From: JBBDMC01 sp963775235
GTDB lineage: Bacteria > Pseudomonadota > Alphaproteobacteria > Rhizobiales > Kaistiaceae
Assembly (NCBI GenBank): GCA_963775235.1
Contig: CAVZHY010000006.1
Span: 310,001-374,000, forward strand
DNA length: 64,000 nucleotides
Direction of reading: 5' to 3'
Below are positions 1 through 9,159 of the stretch, piece by piece. The notes below the pieces were generated by a model. The model was not told where the DNA came from, ran no database searches, and saw nothing but the letters and a program-made list of their open reading frames with translations. Numbering within the stretch: position 1 is the stretch's first letter; every line of letters begins with the position of its first letter. The position numbers and the translations under genes were made by a program.

Positions 1-1
1 C

Positions 2-757
2 GAACCCGCGATTCGCGCGGTTGCTGAAATGCTGGACATGGCGACAATTCGCGTTCTTGAGGTGGCGACCTTTTACACAATGTTTCATCTCAGGCCGGTG
101 GGCAGCGTTGCGCACGTTCAGGTGTGCGGGACCACGCCATGCTGGCTTCGGGGCGCCAACGATCTGAAGGCGATTTGCCGCCAGCGCATTGGGGCGGCGG
201 AGGTGACGACCGCCGACGGCCGTTTCTCGTGGGAGGAAGTGGAGTGCCTCGGGGCGTGCGTGAACGCACCGATGGTACAGGTCGGGGCCGATACGTATGA
301 AGACCTTACGGCTGCAAGCTTCGAAAAGCTCCTCGATGACCTGGCTGACGGCCGGCCGGTCAGACCGGGGCCGCAGATCGACCGGCAATTTGCCGCACCG
401 AGAGGTGGGCCAACCACGCTGATCGGCAATGGCAGGCAAAGGCGGTCGGCTGCCCCAGCCAAATCTGCTTCCGCCGCACCTGCGGTTGTGGCCGTCGCGA
501 GTGCTGTTTCCGATGCCGACCGGCCGCCGGCCGTGGATGCACCCAGGGGTGGCAAGGCCGATGACCTCAAACGCATCAAAGGCATCGGTCCGAAAATCGA
601 AGGAATGTTGCACGATCTCGGCGTGTTTCACTACGATCAGATCGCGGCCTGGTCGGACGCGACCGTGGCCTGGGTTGACGAGCACCTCAGCTTCAAGGGC
701 CGTATCGCCCGAGAGCAGTGGATAGCCCAGGCCAAATCTTTGGCGAAGAAGGATTAA
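2..757 (+). CDS. nuoE: NADH-quinone oxidoreductase subunit E (5' truncated)
   Basis: This is the thioredoxin-like [2Fe-2S] subunit of the NADH-dehydrogenase arm of complex I, which works with NuoF and NuoG in the cytoplasm. The frame is open from base 2 and enters with EPAIRAVAEMLDMATIRVLE, so the true start lies before the window; the ATG at 29 is internal. The N1a cluster ligands are visible as C-x4-C (CGTTPC) and C-x3-C (CLGAC). After an Ala/Pro-rich linker the protein ends in a module of about 62 residues (about 556-754 nt) with a GIGP hairpin and conserved RI.R..WI.QA. The same module closes ribosomal protein S2 at 25.6-25.8 kb. This extension is typical of rhizobial NuoE. nuoF starts 5 bases downstream. 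Confidence 0.95.
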   Translation, partial: EPAIRAVAEMLDMATIRVLEVATFYTMFHLRPVGSVAHVQVCGTTPCWLRGANDLKAICRQRIGAAEVTTADGRFSWEEVECLGACVNAPMVQVGADTYEDLTAASFEKLLDDLADGRPVRPGPQIDRQFAAPRGGPTTLIGNGRQRRSAAPAKSASAAPAVVAVASAVSDADRPPAVDAPRGGKADDLKRIKGIGPKIEGMLHDLGVFHYDQIAAWSDATVAWVDEHLSFKGRIAREQWIAQAKSLAKKD

Positions 758-762
758 TTCCT

Positions 763-2064
763 ATGCTCGCCAACAAGGATCGCATCTTCACCAACCTTTA
801 TGGGCTTCAGGACTGGGGCCTGGAAGGGGCGATGAGGCGCGGCAACTGGGATGGCACCAAGGCGATCCTGGCTAACGGCCGCGAGTGGATCATCGAACAG
901 GTGAAGGCGTCCGGGCTCAGGGGCCGCGGCGGCGCCGGGTTTCCGACCGGCCTCAAGTGGTCGTTCATGCCCAAGGAGCCCGGCGAGCGCCCGCACTACC
1001 TGGTCGTGAACGCGGATAAGTCGGAGCCGGGCACGTGCAAGGATCGGGAGATTCTGCGCCATGATCCGCATGCGCTGGTCGAGGGGACCCTCATCGCCGC
1101 CTTCGCCATGGGCGCGCACACGGCGTTCATCTATGTCCGGGGTGAGTTCATGCGTGAGCGCGAACGGCTGCAGATCGCGGTCGACGAAGCCCGCGAGGCG
1201 GGCCTGATCGGGAAGAACAACAAGAATGGCTGGGACCTCGATATCGTTGTTCACCATGGCGCCGGCGCATACATCTGCGGTGAGGAAACGGGCCTGCTTG
1301 AGAGCCTGGAGGGCAAGAAGGGACTGCCTCGTCTGAAACCCCCCTTCCCGGCGAGCGTCGGGGTCTATGGTTGCCCGACCACCGTGAACAACGTGGAATC
1401 GATCGCGGTGGTGCCTGAAATCCTGAGGCGCGGCGCCGCGTGGTTTGCGGGCATCGGAAGGCCGAACAACAGCGGTACCAAACTCTTCTGCATTTCCGGC
1501 CACGTCGAAAGGCCATGCACGGTCGAAGAAGAAATGGGGATCACGCTTCGCGAGCTTGTTGACAGACATTGCGGGGGCGTGCGTGGCGGCTGGGAGAATC
1601 TGCTAGCGGTTATTCCCGGTGGGGCTTCCGTGCCCTGCCTGCCGGCGGCGATGTGCGACGATCTCATCATGGACTTTGACTCGCTCAAGGAACTGCAGTC
1701 CGGTCTCGGTACCGCGGCAGTCATCGTCATGGATAAATCGACCGACATTGTGCGCGCCATTTCGCGGCTTGCCTATTTCTACAAGCAAGAGAGTTGCGGG
1801 CAATGTACGCCGTGCCGAGAGGGCACCGGATGGTTGTGGCGGGTGCTGGAGCGGATGGCCGACGGGCGCGCCGAAAAGCGCGAGATCGACACGCTGCTCA
1901 AGGTTACTTATCAGGTCGAAGGGCACACGATTTGTGCGCTCGGCGATGCTGCGGCGTGGCCGATCCAGGGACTGATCCGCCATTTCCGGGCCGAGATGGA
2001 GCGACGCATCGATGACTATCACGGCCGGCAGGCGGTGATCCCTGCCATGGAAGCGGCAGAGTAG
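763..2064 (+). CDS. nuoF: NADH-quinone oxidoreductase subunit F
   Basis: NuoF (433 residues) carries the NADH site, FMN and the N3 [4Fe-4S] cluster of complex I. The NADH/FMN glycine-rich loop GRGGAGFPTGLKW lies near residues 54-66, and the FMN-site stretch NADKSEPGTCKDRE follows near 83-96. The cluster ligands are SCGQCTPCREG near residue 345 plus a later Cys in HTICALGDA. The frame extends upstream to an ATG at 718, but the ATG at 763 follows the nuoE stop and gives the usual family N terminus MLANKDRIFTNLYG, so I chose it. Length is normal. Confidence 0.97.
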   Translation: MLANKDRIFTNLYGLQDWGLEGAMRRGNWDGTKAILANGREWIIEQVKASGLRGRGGAGFPTGLKWSFMPKEPGERPHYLVVNADKSEPGTCKDREILRHDPHALVEGTLIAAFAMGAHTAFIYVRGEFMRERERLQIAVDEAREAGLIGKNNKNGWDLDIVVHHGAGAYICGEETGLLESLEGKKGLPRLKPPFPASVGVYGCPTTVNNVESIAVVPEILRRGAAWFAGIGRPNNSGTKLFCISGHVERPCTVEEEMGITLRELVDRHCGGVRGGWENLLAVIPGGASVPCLPAAMCDDLIMDFDSLKELQSGLGTAAVIVMDKSTDIVRAISRLAYFYKQESCGQCTPCREGTGWLWRVLERMADGRAEKREIDTLLKVTYQVEGHTICALGDAAAWPIQGLIRHFRAEMERRIDDYHGRQAVIPAMEAAE

Positions 2065-2067
2065 CGA

Positions 2068-2562
2068 ATGACGCGTGGCATTCGTCATCTGGCTGAATTC
2101 AACATCGCCCGCATACGCTATCCGCTGGACGATCCGCGGATGACCGAGTTCGTGGACAACGTCGAGCGACTGCACAAACTCGCGGAGAAGATCGAGGGTT
2201 TCGTTTGGCGGCTGCACGACGACAGCGGCCATGCGATGAATATTCGCGTCTACGATGACCCGTCGATCCTGCCCAATCTAACTGTTTGGGAGAGTGAGGA
2301 GGGGTTGGAGCGCTTCGTTTGGCAAACGCTCCACGGCCGGTTCTATCGTCGGCGGGACGAGTGGTTTATTGCAGTCGACACGCCGCTGGTGATGTGGTGG
2401 ATCGTAGCCGGCGAACGGCCGAGCATGGCGGAGGGGGCGGCGCGACGCGATCATCTGATTGCGCACGGGCCGAGCGAGCATGCCTTCGGCTGGGAAGATC
2501 TCGCCCGCGCGCGGCTCTGGAAGAGCAAGCGCGGCGCGAAAATCGGCGAGCATGCCGCATGA
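2068..2562 (+). CDS. DUF3291 domain protein
   Basis: A 164-residue protein resembling DUF3291, a family with a fold like the antibiotic-biosynthesis monooxygenases but no established function. Visible features are AEFNIARIRYPLDDPRM at the start, a Trp-rich centre (NLTVWESEEGLERFVW) and FIAVDTPLVMWWIVAG. There is no signal peptide or transmembrane segment. It starts 3 bases after nuoF and its stop overlaps the nuoG ATG (ATGA), so it is translated within the nuo operon. It is not a known complex I subunit. A role in assembly or in handling a ligand is possible but is inference only. Confidence 0.8.
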   Translation: MTRGIRHLAEFNIARIRYPLDDPRMTEFVDNVERLHKLAEKIEGFVWRLHDDSGHAMNIRVYDDPSILPNLTVWESEEGLERFVWQTLHGRFYRRRDEWFIAVDTPLVMWWIVAGERPSMAEGAARRDHLIAHGPSEHAFGWEDLARARLWKSKRGAKIGEHAA

Positions 2563-4652
2563 CCAAGCTGCTGGTCGACGGACATGAGATTGACGTGCCG
2601 CCGGAATACACTCTGTTACAGGCGTGCGAGGCCGCGGGCGCCGAGATTCCGCGCTTCTGTTTCCACAAGCGCCTATCGATCGCGGGCAACTGTCGCATGT
2701 GCCTGGTGGAGCTGAAAGGAGCGCCCAAGCCGGTGGCATCATGCGCGTGGGCTGTGCGCGACTGCCGACCGGGCCCCAACGGCGAACCTCCGCAGGTCAT
2801 CACACGGTCCAAAATGGTGCGCCGGGCTCGCGAAGGGGTGATGGAGTTTTTGCTTATCAATCATCCACTTGACTGTCCCATATGCGACCAAGGGGGTGAG
2901 TGCGACCTGCAGGACCAGGCGATGGCATATGGCGTCGACGGCAGCCGCTTCCATGAGAACAAGCGTGCGGTCGAGGACAAATATATGGGGCCGCTGGTCA
3001 AGACGATCATGACCCGCTGCATCCAATGCACGCGCTGCGTCCGCTTTGCTGCAGAGGTTGCGGGCGTGCCGGAACTCGGTGCAACTGGCCGCGGCGAAGA
3101 CATGGAGATCACGACATATCTCGAGCACGCGATGCACTCGGAACTGCAGGGCAACGTGATCGATCTCTGCCCGGTTGGCGCACTTACCTCGAAGCCTTAT
3201 GCCTTTCACGCGCGGCCGTGGGAGTTGGTCAAGACCGAGACGATCGATGTGATGGACGCTGTCGGCTCGGCGATCCGGGTCAATTCGCGCGACCGCGAAG
3301 TGCTGCGCGTCATGCCGCGGGTGAACGAGGCCGTGAACGAGGAATGGATCTCGGACAAGACCCGTTTCGTCTGGGATGGTCTCCGATCTCAGCGGCTCGA
3401 CCGGCCGTATCTGCGGAAAGCCGGCCGGCTGGTGGCCGTCCCTTGGAGCGAGGCCTTCGCGGCTATCGCCGACAAGGTCAAGACCACTGCGCCTAGGGGG
3501 ATCGGTGCTATCGTGGGTGATCTTGCTGGCGTCGAGGAAACTTTTGCGCTCGGTGAATTGATGCTGGCGATGGGGGTCGGCAACCTTGATTGCCGGGAAG
3601 AGGGCGGGAAGCTCGATCCTTCGCTCGGTCGCGCGAGCTACATATTCAATCCGACCATTGCCGGGATCGAAGACGCTGATGCGCTTCTCATTGTCGGGTC
3701 AGACCCGCGGCACGAAGCAGCGGTGGTCAACGCGCGCATCCGCAAGCGCTGGCGACGCGGCGACTTTCCGATCGGGCTCGTCGGCGAGATGGTCGATCTG
3801 ACTTATCCTTACACGCACCTCGGGGCCGGCCCTGAAACGCTCGCCGGGATCGCGGAGCGGGCCGGGTCATTTGCGGACGTTCTGGCAGGCGCCAAGAGGC
3901 CGGTCGTGCTTGTTGGACAAGGCGCGCTTGCCCGTCCGGACGGTGCCGAAGTCCTATCGATGGCGGCCCGGATCGCAAACGCCGGTTCGCGCGACGACGG
4001 TTGGAACGGCCTCGCGATCCTCCACACGGCAGCATCACGTGTCGGCGGTCTGGATCTCGGTTTCGTTCCGCGCGTCGGTGGGCTCGACACGCTTGGCATG
4101 GTCGCCGCCGCGGCGACGGGCGAACTCGACGTGCTGTTCCTGCTGGGCGCCGACAACATCAACATGAACGCTCTGGGCGACGCCTTTGTCGTCTATCTCG
4201 GTACTCACGGTGATGCCGGCGCTCATCGTGCTGATGTGGTGCTGCCGGGCGCGGCGTATACCGAGAAATCGGCGACCTATGTCAACACCGAGGGCCGGGT
4301 GCAAGTGGCGGAGCGGGCCGTCTTTCCGCCCGGCGATGCGCGCGAGGACTGGGCGATCCTGAGGGCGCTGTCGAAGGTCCTCGGACACTGTTTGCCGTTC
4401 AACTCCCTGGCTGAGCTCCGCGCGATGCTGTACCGGGCCCACCCGCACTTCATGCGGATCGATATGATCCAGCAGGGATCTCTCGATGATGTGAAAGCGC
4501 TCGGGCGGCGCACCGGAAAAGTTGGAGAAGTCGAGTTTCGCAATCCGATCACCGACTTCTATCTCACCAATCCGATCGCACGGGCGTCAGCAGTTATGGC
4601 CGAATGCTCCGCGCTTCAACGCGGCGGCGCTCTCGCTTCGGCGGCAGAATAG
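2559..4652 (+). CDS. nuoG: NADH-quinone oxidoreductase subunit G
   Basis: NuoG (697 residues) is the large iron-sulfur subunit that passes electrons through the peripheral arm of complex I. A [2Fe-2S] ferredoxin domain lies at residues 1-80, with Cys in CEAAGAEIPRFCFHK and GNCRMCLVE. The His/Cys cluster motif DCPICDQGGECDLQD follows near residue 105, then a [4Fe-4S] site in MTRCIQCTRCVRF near 150. The rest is molybdopterin-oxidoreductase-like without a visible cofactor site. Its ATG overlaps the stop of the DUF3291 gene, which implies translational coupling. nuoH follows after 6 bases. Confidence 0.96.
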   Translation: MTKLLVDGHEIDVPPEYTLLQACEAAGAEIPRFCFHKRLSIAGNCRMCLVELKGAPKPVASCAWAVRDCRPGPNGEPPQVITRSKMVRRAREGVMEFLLINHPLDCPICDQGGECDLQDQAMAYGVDGSRFHENKRAVEDKYMGPLVKTIMTRCIQCTRCVRFAAEVAGVPELGATGRGEDMEITTYLEHAMHSELQGNVIDLCPVGALTSKPYAFHARPWELVKTETIDVMDAVGSAIRVNSRDREVLRVMPRVNEAVNEEWISDKTRFVWDGLRSQRLDRPYLRKAGRLVAVPWSEAFAAIADKVKTTAPRGIGAIVGDLAGVEETFALGELMLAMGVGNLDCREEGGKLDPSLGRASYIFNPTIAGIEDADALLIVGSDPRHEAAVVNARIRKRWRRGDFPIGLVGEMVDLTYPYTHLGAGPETLAGIAERAGSFADVLAGAKRPVVLVGQGALARPDGAEVLSMAARIANAGSRDDGWNGLAILHTAASRVGGLDLGFVPRVGGLDTLGMVAAAATGELDVLFLLGADNINMNALGDAFVVYLGTHGDAGAHRADVVLPGAAYTEKSATYVNTEGRVQVAERAVFPPGDAREDWAILRALSKVLGHCLPFNSLAELRAMLYRAHPHFMRIDMIQQGSLDDVKALGRRTGKVGEVEFRNPITDFYLTNPIARASAVMAECSALQRGGALASAAE

Positions 4653-4658
4653 TCGCCA

Positions 4659-5702
4659 ATGGACGGTTTCTTTCACTCATACGTGTTGCCCGGCGCCGTC
4701 TTGGTTGGCCAGAGCCTTCTGGTTCTGGTCACGCTGCTCATTTATGTCGCCTACGTACTCTACGCGGACCGCAAGATATGGGCGGCGGTACAGATGCGGC
4801 GGGGTCCGAACGTAGTCGGCCCATGGGGATTGCTGCAGAGCTTCGCCGACCTGCTGAAATTCGTCTTCAAGGAGCCGGTGATCCCGTCGGGTGCGAACAA
4901 GGCCGTGTTCATTCTGGCACCACTGATGACCGCCACGTTGGCCCTTTCGGCTTGGGCGGTCATTCCGTTCGACGCCGGCTGGGTGGTCGCCAACATTAAC
5001 GTCGGTATCCTGTACCTGTACGCGATTTCGTCGCTCGGCGTTTACGGTATCATCATCGGTGGATGGGCCTCGAACTCGAAGTACCCATTCCTGGCGGCGC
5101 TGCGTTCGGCCGCACAGATGGTCTCGTACGAAGTCTCCATCGGCTTCGTTTTTGTGACCGTGCTGCTCACCGTCGGTTCACTCAACCTGTCTGACATCGT
5201 TGTCGCACAAACGAACGGGCTCGGCACGCGGCTGGGGTTGCCGAACAGCCTGCTTGACTGGCACTGGCTGCCCTTGCTGCCGATGTTCATTATTTTCTTC
5301 ATTTCCGCGCTCGCAGAGACCAATCGGCCACCATTCGATCTGGTTGAGGCGGAATCGGAACTGGTGGCCGGTTATGCAGTCGAATACTCATCCACCCCGT
5401 TCCTGCTCTTCTTCTTGGGTGAGTACGTCGCCGTCGTCCTCATGTGTGCCCTCGCGACCATTCTCTTCCTCGGTGGCTGGCTGCCGCCGCTTGCGATAGC
5501 ACCGTTCACGTGGGTGCCCGGCATCGTCTGGTTCGTGATCAAGGTATCCCTCGTGTTCTTCATGATCGCGATGGTCAAGGCCTTCGTACCGCGTTACCGC
5601 TATGACCAGTTGATGCGGCTGGGCTGGAGGGTATTTCTGCCGATATCGCTGGCGATGGTGGTCGTGGTGGCAGCGTTCCTTCAACTCACCGGATGGGCGT
5701 GA
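4659..5702 (+). CDS. nuoH: NADH-quinone oxidoreductase subunit H
   Basis: NuoH (347 residues) is the membrane subunit that joins the peripheral and membrane arms and lines the quinone chamber. It has about eight hydrophobic helices. Diagnostic stretches include RGPNVVGPWGLLQSFADLLK in the first cytosolic loop and ALAETNRPPFDLVEAESELV, which holds the conserved acidic quinone-site residues. The ATG at 4659 gives a normal N terminus. The stop lies 2 bases before the nuoI ATG. Confidence 0.97.
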   Translation: MDGFFHSYVLPGAVLVGQSLLVLVTLLIYVAYVLYADRKIWAAVQMRRGPNVVGPWGLLQSFADLLKFVFKEPVIPSGANKAVFILAPLMTATLALSAWAVIPFDAGWVVANINVGILYLYAISSLGVYGIIIGGWASNSKYPFLAALRSAAQMVSYEVSIGFVFVTVLLTVGSLNLSDIVVAQTNGLGTRLGLPNSLLDWHWLPLLPMFIIFFISALAETNRPPFDLVEAESELVAGYAVEYSSTPFLLFFLGEYVAVVLMCALATILFLGGWLPPLAIAPFTWVPGIVWFVIKVSLVFFMIAMVKAFVPRYRYDQLMRLGWRVFLPISLAMVVVVAAFLQLTGWA

Positions 5703-5704
5703 TC

Positions 5705-6193
5705 ATGCGCCTGGACCAATCGGCGAGGGCGGCATTTCTGCTGGAGTTCGTCTCGGCCTTCTTCCTGTCGCTCCGCTACTTTTTCGACAGAAAGGCGACA
5801 ATCAATTACCCCTTCGAAAAGGGCGAACTCAGTCCGCGCTTCCGCGGTGAGCACGCTCTGCGTCGTTACCCGAACGGAGAGGAGCGGTGTATCGCCTGCA
5901 AGCTGTGCGAGGCGATCTGCCCGGCACAGGCGATCACCATCGAAGCCGGACCCCGCCGCAACGACGGGACACGACGCACCACCCGCTATGACATCGACAT
6001 GGTCAAATGCATCTACTGCGGCTTCTGTCAGGAAGCTTGCCCGGTGGACGCGATCGTGGAGGGGCCCAATTTCGAATACTCGACCGAGACGCGCGAGGAG
6101 CTGTATTTCAACAAGGAGAAGTTGCTGGCCAACGGTGATCGCTGGGAGCGCGAGCTTGCCCGAAATCTCGAGTTGGACGCGCCGTACAAATGA
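5705..6193 (+). CDS. nuoI: NADH-quinone oxidoreductase subunit I
   Basis: NuoI (162 residues) is the 8-Fe ferredoxin subunit holding clusters N6a and N6b. Two CxxCxxCxxxC motifs are complete: CIACKLCEAICP and CIYCGFCQEACP. The N terminus has the amphipathic helix that docks on the membrane (FVSAFFLSLRYFF). An ATG at 5693 is in frame but lies inside nuoH; the ATG at 5705 gives the family start MRLDQSARA, so I prefer it. The end overlaps nuoJ by 4 bases. Confidence 0.96.
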   Translation: MRLDQSARAAFLLEFVSAFFLSLRYFFDRKATINYPFEKGELSPRFRGEHALRRYPNGEERCIACKLCEAICPAQAITIEAGPRRNDGTRRTTRYDIDMVKCIYCGFCQEACPVDAIVEGPNFEYSTETREELYFNKEKLLANGDRWERELARNLELDAPYK

Positions 6194-6803
6194 TTTTGCC
6201 CGGACTGTTCTTTTATCTCTTCTCCGTGGTTGCCATAGCGTCCGCGGTCATGGTGATCGGCGCGCGCAATCCGGTCCACTCGGTACTTTTCCTGATCCTT
6301 GCCTTCTTCAACGGTGCTGGTCTGTTCGTGATACTGGGCGCTGAGTTCCTGGCGATGATACTGGTTATCGTCTACGTCGGCGCCGTGGCCGTGCTGTTCC
6401 TGTTCGTGGTGATGATGCTCGATGTTGATTTCGCCGAACTGCGTCAGGGAATCCTGAGCTACTTTCCGGTCGGTGCGATCGTAAGCGGGATATTGCTTGC
6501 CGAGTTGCTGTTTTATCTAGGCGGCTGGGTGTTTGCGCCGGAGGCGGCGACAGCGGTAGCGGCGCCGGTACCCCGCGCCGGGGCTGTTTCCAACACCGAG
6601 GCCCTTGGCCTCATTCTCTACACTCGGTACATCTACTTCTTTCAGGCGGCGGGTCTTATCCTTCTGGTCGCCATGGTGGGTGCCATCGTGCTCACCCTGC
6701 ATCACAAACCCAACGTGAAACGGCAATCGATCGCCGACCAGGTTGCGCGCGATCCATCGACCGCCATCGAGGTGCGCAAGGTGGAATCGGGCGGGGAATC
6801 TGA
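6190..6803 (+). CDS. nuoJ: NADH-quinone oxidoreductase subunit J (frame break at 3' end)
   Basis: NuoJ is a membrane subunit of complex I with five helices. The core is intact: ARNPVHSVLFLILAFFNGAG and AMILVIVYVGAVAVLFLFVV. As sequenced, the frame does not stop after KVESGG but runs through nuoK to 6972, giving an anomalous 260 residues with a nonsense tail. Adding one G to the run at 6793-6796 gives ESGGGI and a stop at 6801-6803, a 204-residue protein of normal length, with the usual TGATG overlap to nuoK. I treat this as a one-base sequence error, not a fusion. Confidence 0.9.
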
Positions 6804-7111
6804 TGACGATCGGACTGTCCCACTATCTGACCGTTGCGGCCGTTCTTTTCACGATCGGTGTCTTCGGCATCTTCATCAACCGCAAGAACGTCATCGTCAT
6901 CCTGATGTCGATCGAATTGATCTTGCTGGCAGTCAACATCAACCTGGTGGCGTTCTCCGCCTTTCTGGGTGATCTCGTCGGGCAAGTATTTGCGTTGCTC
7001 GTGCTCACTGTCGCGGCGGCCGAGGCCGCGATAGGGCTTGCCATCCTGGTGGCTTTCTACCGCAATCGTGGCACGATCGCGGTGGAAGACATCAATATGA
7101 TGAGAGGCTGA
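6803..7111 (+). CDS. nuoK: NADH-quinone oxidoreductase subunit K
   Basis: NuoK (102 residues) is a three-helix, MnhC-like proton-channel subunit. It starts MTIGLSHYLTVAAVLFTIGV, and the conserved membrane glutamates are present in MSIELILLAVNINLVAF and AAAEAAIGLAILV. The ATG at 6803 overlaps the corrected nuoJ stop. An in-frame ATG at 6743 lies inside nuoJ and is not used in the family. nuoL starts 4 bases downstream. Confidence 0.96.
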   Translation: MTIGLSHYLTVAAVLFTIGVFGIFINRKNVIVILMSIELILLAVNINLVAFSAFLGDLVGQVFALLVLTVAAAEAAIGLAILVAFYRNRGTIAVEDINMMRG

Positions 7112-7115
7112 GGGC

Positions 7116-9149
7116 ATGTATCAGGCGATCGTCTTCCTGCCGCTGCTCGGCGCCATCATTGCCGGGGCGATCGCCATTGTCAGCGCGCGAGGTCGATGCC
7201 CCGGCGGGGAGGCCGGCGAGGGGGCTCGCAAGGAGTCCCGCCGCGGTCGTCTCGCGCGGGTGCCCACTCTTCAGGAGGACCAGGGAGGAAATGATGCAGC
7301 GGCCGAAGGATCGCGACCGGCCGAGATCATCACCTCCGGGTTTCTAGTGCTGGCGGCAATTTTATCGTGGATTGCGTTTTTCAGCGTCGGTCTCGGCGGA
7401 GCGCCGGCTGATCGCATCCAGGTACTTAGCTGGTTCGCTTCGGGGACTTTGGCGGTCGATTGGGCGATCCGGGTCGATACGCTGACCGTGGTGATGCTGG
7501 TGGTGGTCACCACCATTTCGGCGCTCGTTCACATCTATTCGATCGGATATATGGCCCGCGATCCAGGGCGGCCGCGCTTCTTCGCGTACCTGTCGATGTT
7601 CACCTTTGCCATGTTGGCGCTGGTGACCGCCGACAATCTGGTGCAACTCTATTTCGGCTGGGAAGGCGTTGGCCTTGCCTCGTACCTGCTGATCGGCTTC
7701 TGGTTTCGGCGGCCGGCGGCGAACGCGGCTGCCATCAAGGCGTTCATAGTGAACCGCGTCGGCGACTTCGGCTTCGCGCTTGGCATCTTCGGTGTGTTCT
7801 TCGTTTTCCATTCCGTCGACTACGAGACAATCTTTGCCAACGTCCCCGAGGTGGCCGGCACAACGATGCGCTTTCTCTCTTGGGACTTCGATGCGCTGAC
7901 CGTAGTCTGTTTGTTGCTGTTCATGGGCGCCATGGGCAAGTCGGCGCAGTTTCTGCTTCACACCTGGCTGCCGGATGCAATGGAGGGCCCGACGCCGGTG
8001 TCGGCGTTGATCCACGCGGCGACGATGGTGACCGCCGGCGTCTTCATGGTGGCTCGACTGTCGCCGCTATTCGACCAAGCGCCGGCGGCGCTCGCGACGG
8101 TGACCTTCATCGGCGCGACCACAGCGTTTTTCGCGGCGAGTGTCGGTCTTGTCCAGAACGACATCAAGCGCGTCATCGCCTATTCGACCTGCTCGCAGCT
8201 TGGCTACATGTTCGTCGCCATGGGCGCGGGTGCCTATGGCATCGGCATGTTCCATTTGTTCACGCACGCTTTTTTCAAGGCGCTGTTGTTCCTTGGCGCG
8301 GGCTCCGTCATTCACGCCGTGGCGGATGAGCAGGACATGCGCAAGATGGGGGGGCTAAGGACCCGTATTCCGGTCACGTACTGGATGATGGTGATCGGCA
8401 CTCTGGCGCTCACCGGGTTCCCGCTCACCGCCGGCTACTTTTCGAAAGATGCCATCATCGAGGCCGTGTTTGCCAATCCCAATCCACTTGCAGGCTATGG
8501 CACGGCGCTCACGGTTCTCACCGTGGCTATGACGGCGTTCTACTCGTGGCGGATGATTTTCATGACGTTCCACGGTCGGGCGCGCGCACCGGCCGAGGTG
8601 ATGAAGCACGTTCACGAATCGCCGTTGGTGATGATGGGACCGCTCTACGTGCTTGCCGCCGGATCGCTGCTTGCGGGGCTCATTTTCGCCGGCTTGTTCA
8701 TCGGTGGCGGTGCGGAGGCTTTTTGGCAAGGATCACTGATCCTTCACGGTCAGGAAGGAGAAGCCGCTTGGTGGTTCGTCTGGCTGCCGACGCTGATGAT
8801 GGCGATCGGCGCCGCGATGGCGATCTACTTCTACCTCTACTCACCGGAAACGCCCCGAAGTCTCGCTCAGCGCAATGACTGGCTGTACCGGTTCCTGCTC
8901 AACAAGTGGTACTTCGACGAGCTTTACGACGTCCTGTTTGTGCGTTCAGCGAAATGGCTCGGCCGTTTCCTGTGGCAGAAGGGCGATGGCTGGCTGATCG
9001 ACGGGTTCGGACCCGACGGGGTGTCGGCGCGGGTGCTCGACGTGACGTCGCGCGTCGTCCGGCTGCAATCCGGCTACCTTTACCACTATGCTTTTGCCAT
9101 GCTGATCGGCCTTGCGGCGTTGATCACCTGGCTGATCTTCGCGAGTTGA
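7116..9149 (+). CDS. nuoL: NADH-quinone oxidoreductase subunit L
   Basis: NuoL (677 residues) is the distal antiporter-like proton pump with the long lateral helix. The antiporter core is clear: YFGWEGVGLASYLLIGFW, LLHTWLPDAMEGPTPVSALI and VIAYSTCSQLGYMFVAMG. Between helix 1 and helix 2 (about residues 26-70) there is a hydrophilic, charged insert containing GGEAGEGARKESRRGRLARV. E. coli NuoL has no such insert, though rhizobial NuoL proteins often do. It keeps frame and does not interrupt a helix. Confidence 0.96.
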   Translation: MYQAIVFLPLLGAIIAGAIAIVSARGRCPGGEAGEGARKESRRGRLARVPTLQEDQGGNDAAAEGSRPAEIITSGFLVLAAILSWIAFFSVGLGGAPADRIQVLSWFASGTLAVDWAIRVDTLTVVMLVVVTTISALVHIYSIGYMARDPGRPRFFAYLSMFTFAMLALVTADNLVQLYFGWEGVGLASYLLIGFWFRRPAANAAAIKAFIVNRVGDFGFALGIFGVFFVFHSVDYETIFANVPEVAGTTMRFLSWDFDALTVVCLLLFMGAMGKSAQFLLHTWLPDAMEGPTPVSALIHAATMVTAGVFMVARLSPLFDQAPAALATVTFIGATTAFFAASVGLVQNDIKRVIAYSTCSQLGYMFVAMGAGAYGIGMFHLFTHAFFKALLFLGAGSVIHAVADEQDMRKMGGLRTRIPVTYWMMVIGTLALTGFPLTAGYFSKDAIIEAVFANPNPLAGYGTALTVLTVAMTAFYSWRMIFMTFHGRARAPAEVMKHVHESPLVMMGPLYVLAAGSLLAGLIFAGLFIGGGAEAFWQGSLILHGQEGEAAWWFVWLPTLMMAIGAAMAIYFYLYSPETPRSLAQRNDWLYRFLLNKWYFDELYDVLFVRSAKWLGRFLWQKGDGWLIDGFGPDGVSARVLDVTSRVVRLQSGYLYHYAFAMLIGLAALITWLIFAS

Positions 9150-9159
9150 GGGCGGACAC

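Noticed and set aside
6190..6972. A NuoJ-NuoK fusion protein
   Set aside because: The extra 56 residues are nuoK read in the wrong frame. One added G restores a normal stop and the usual overlap.
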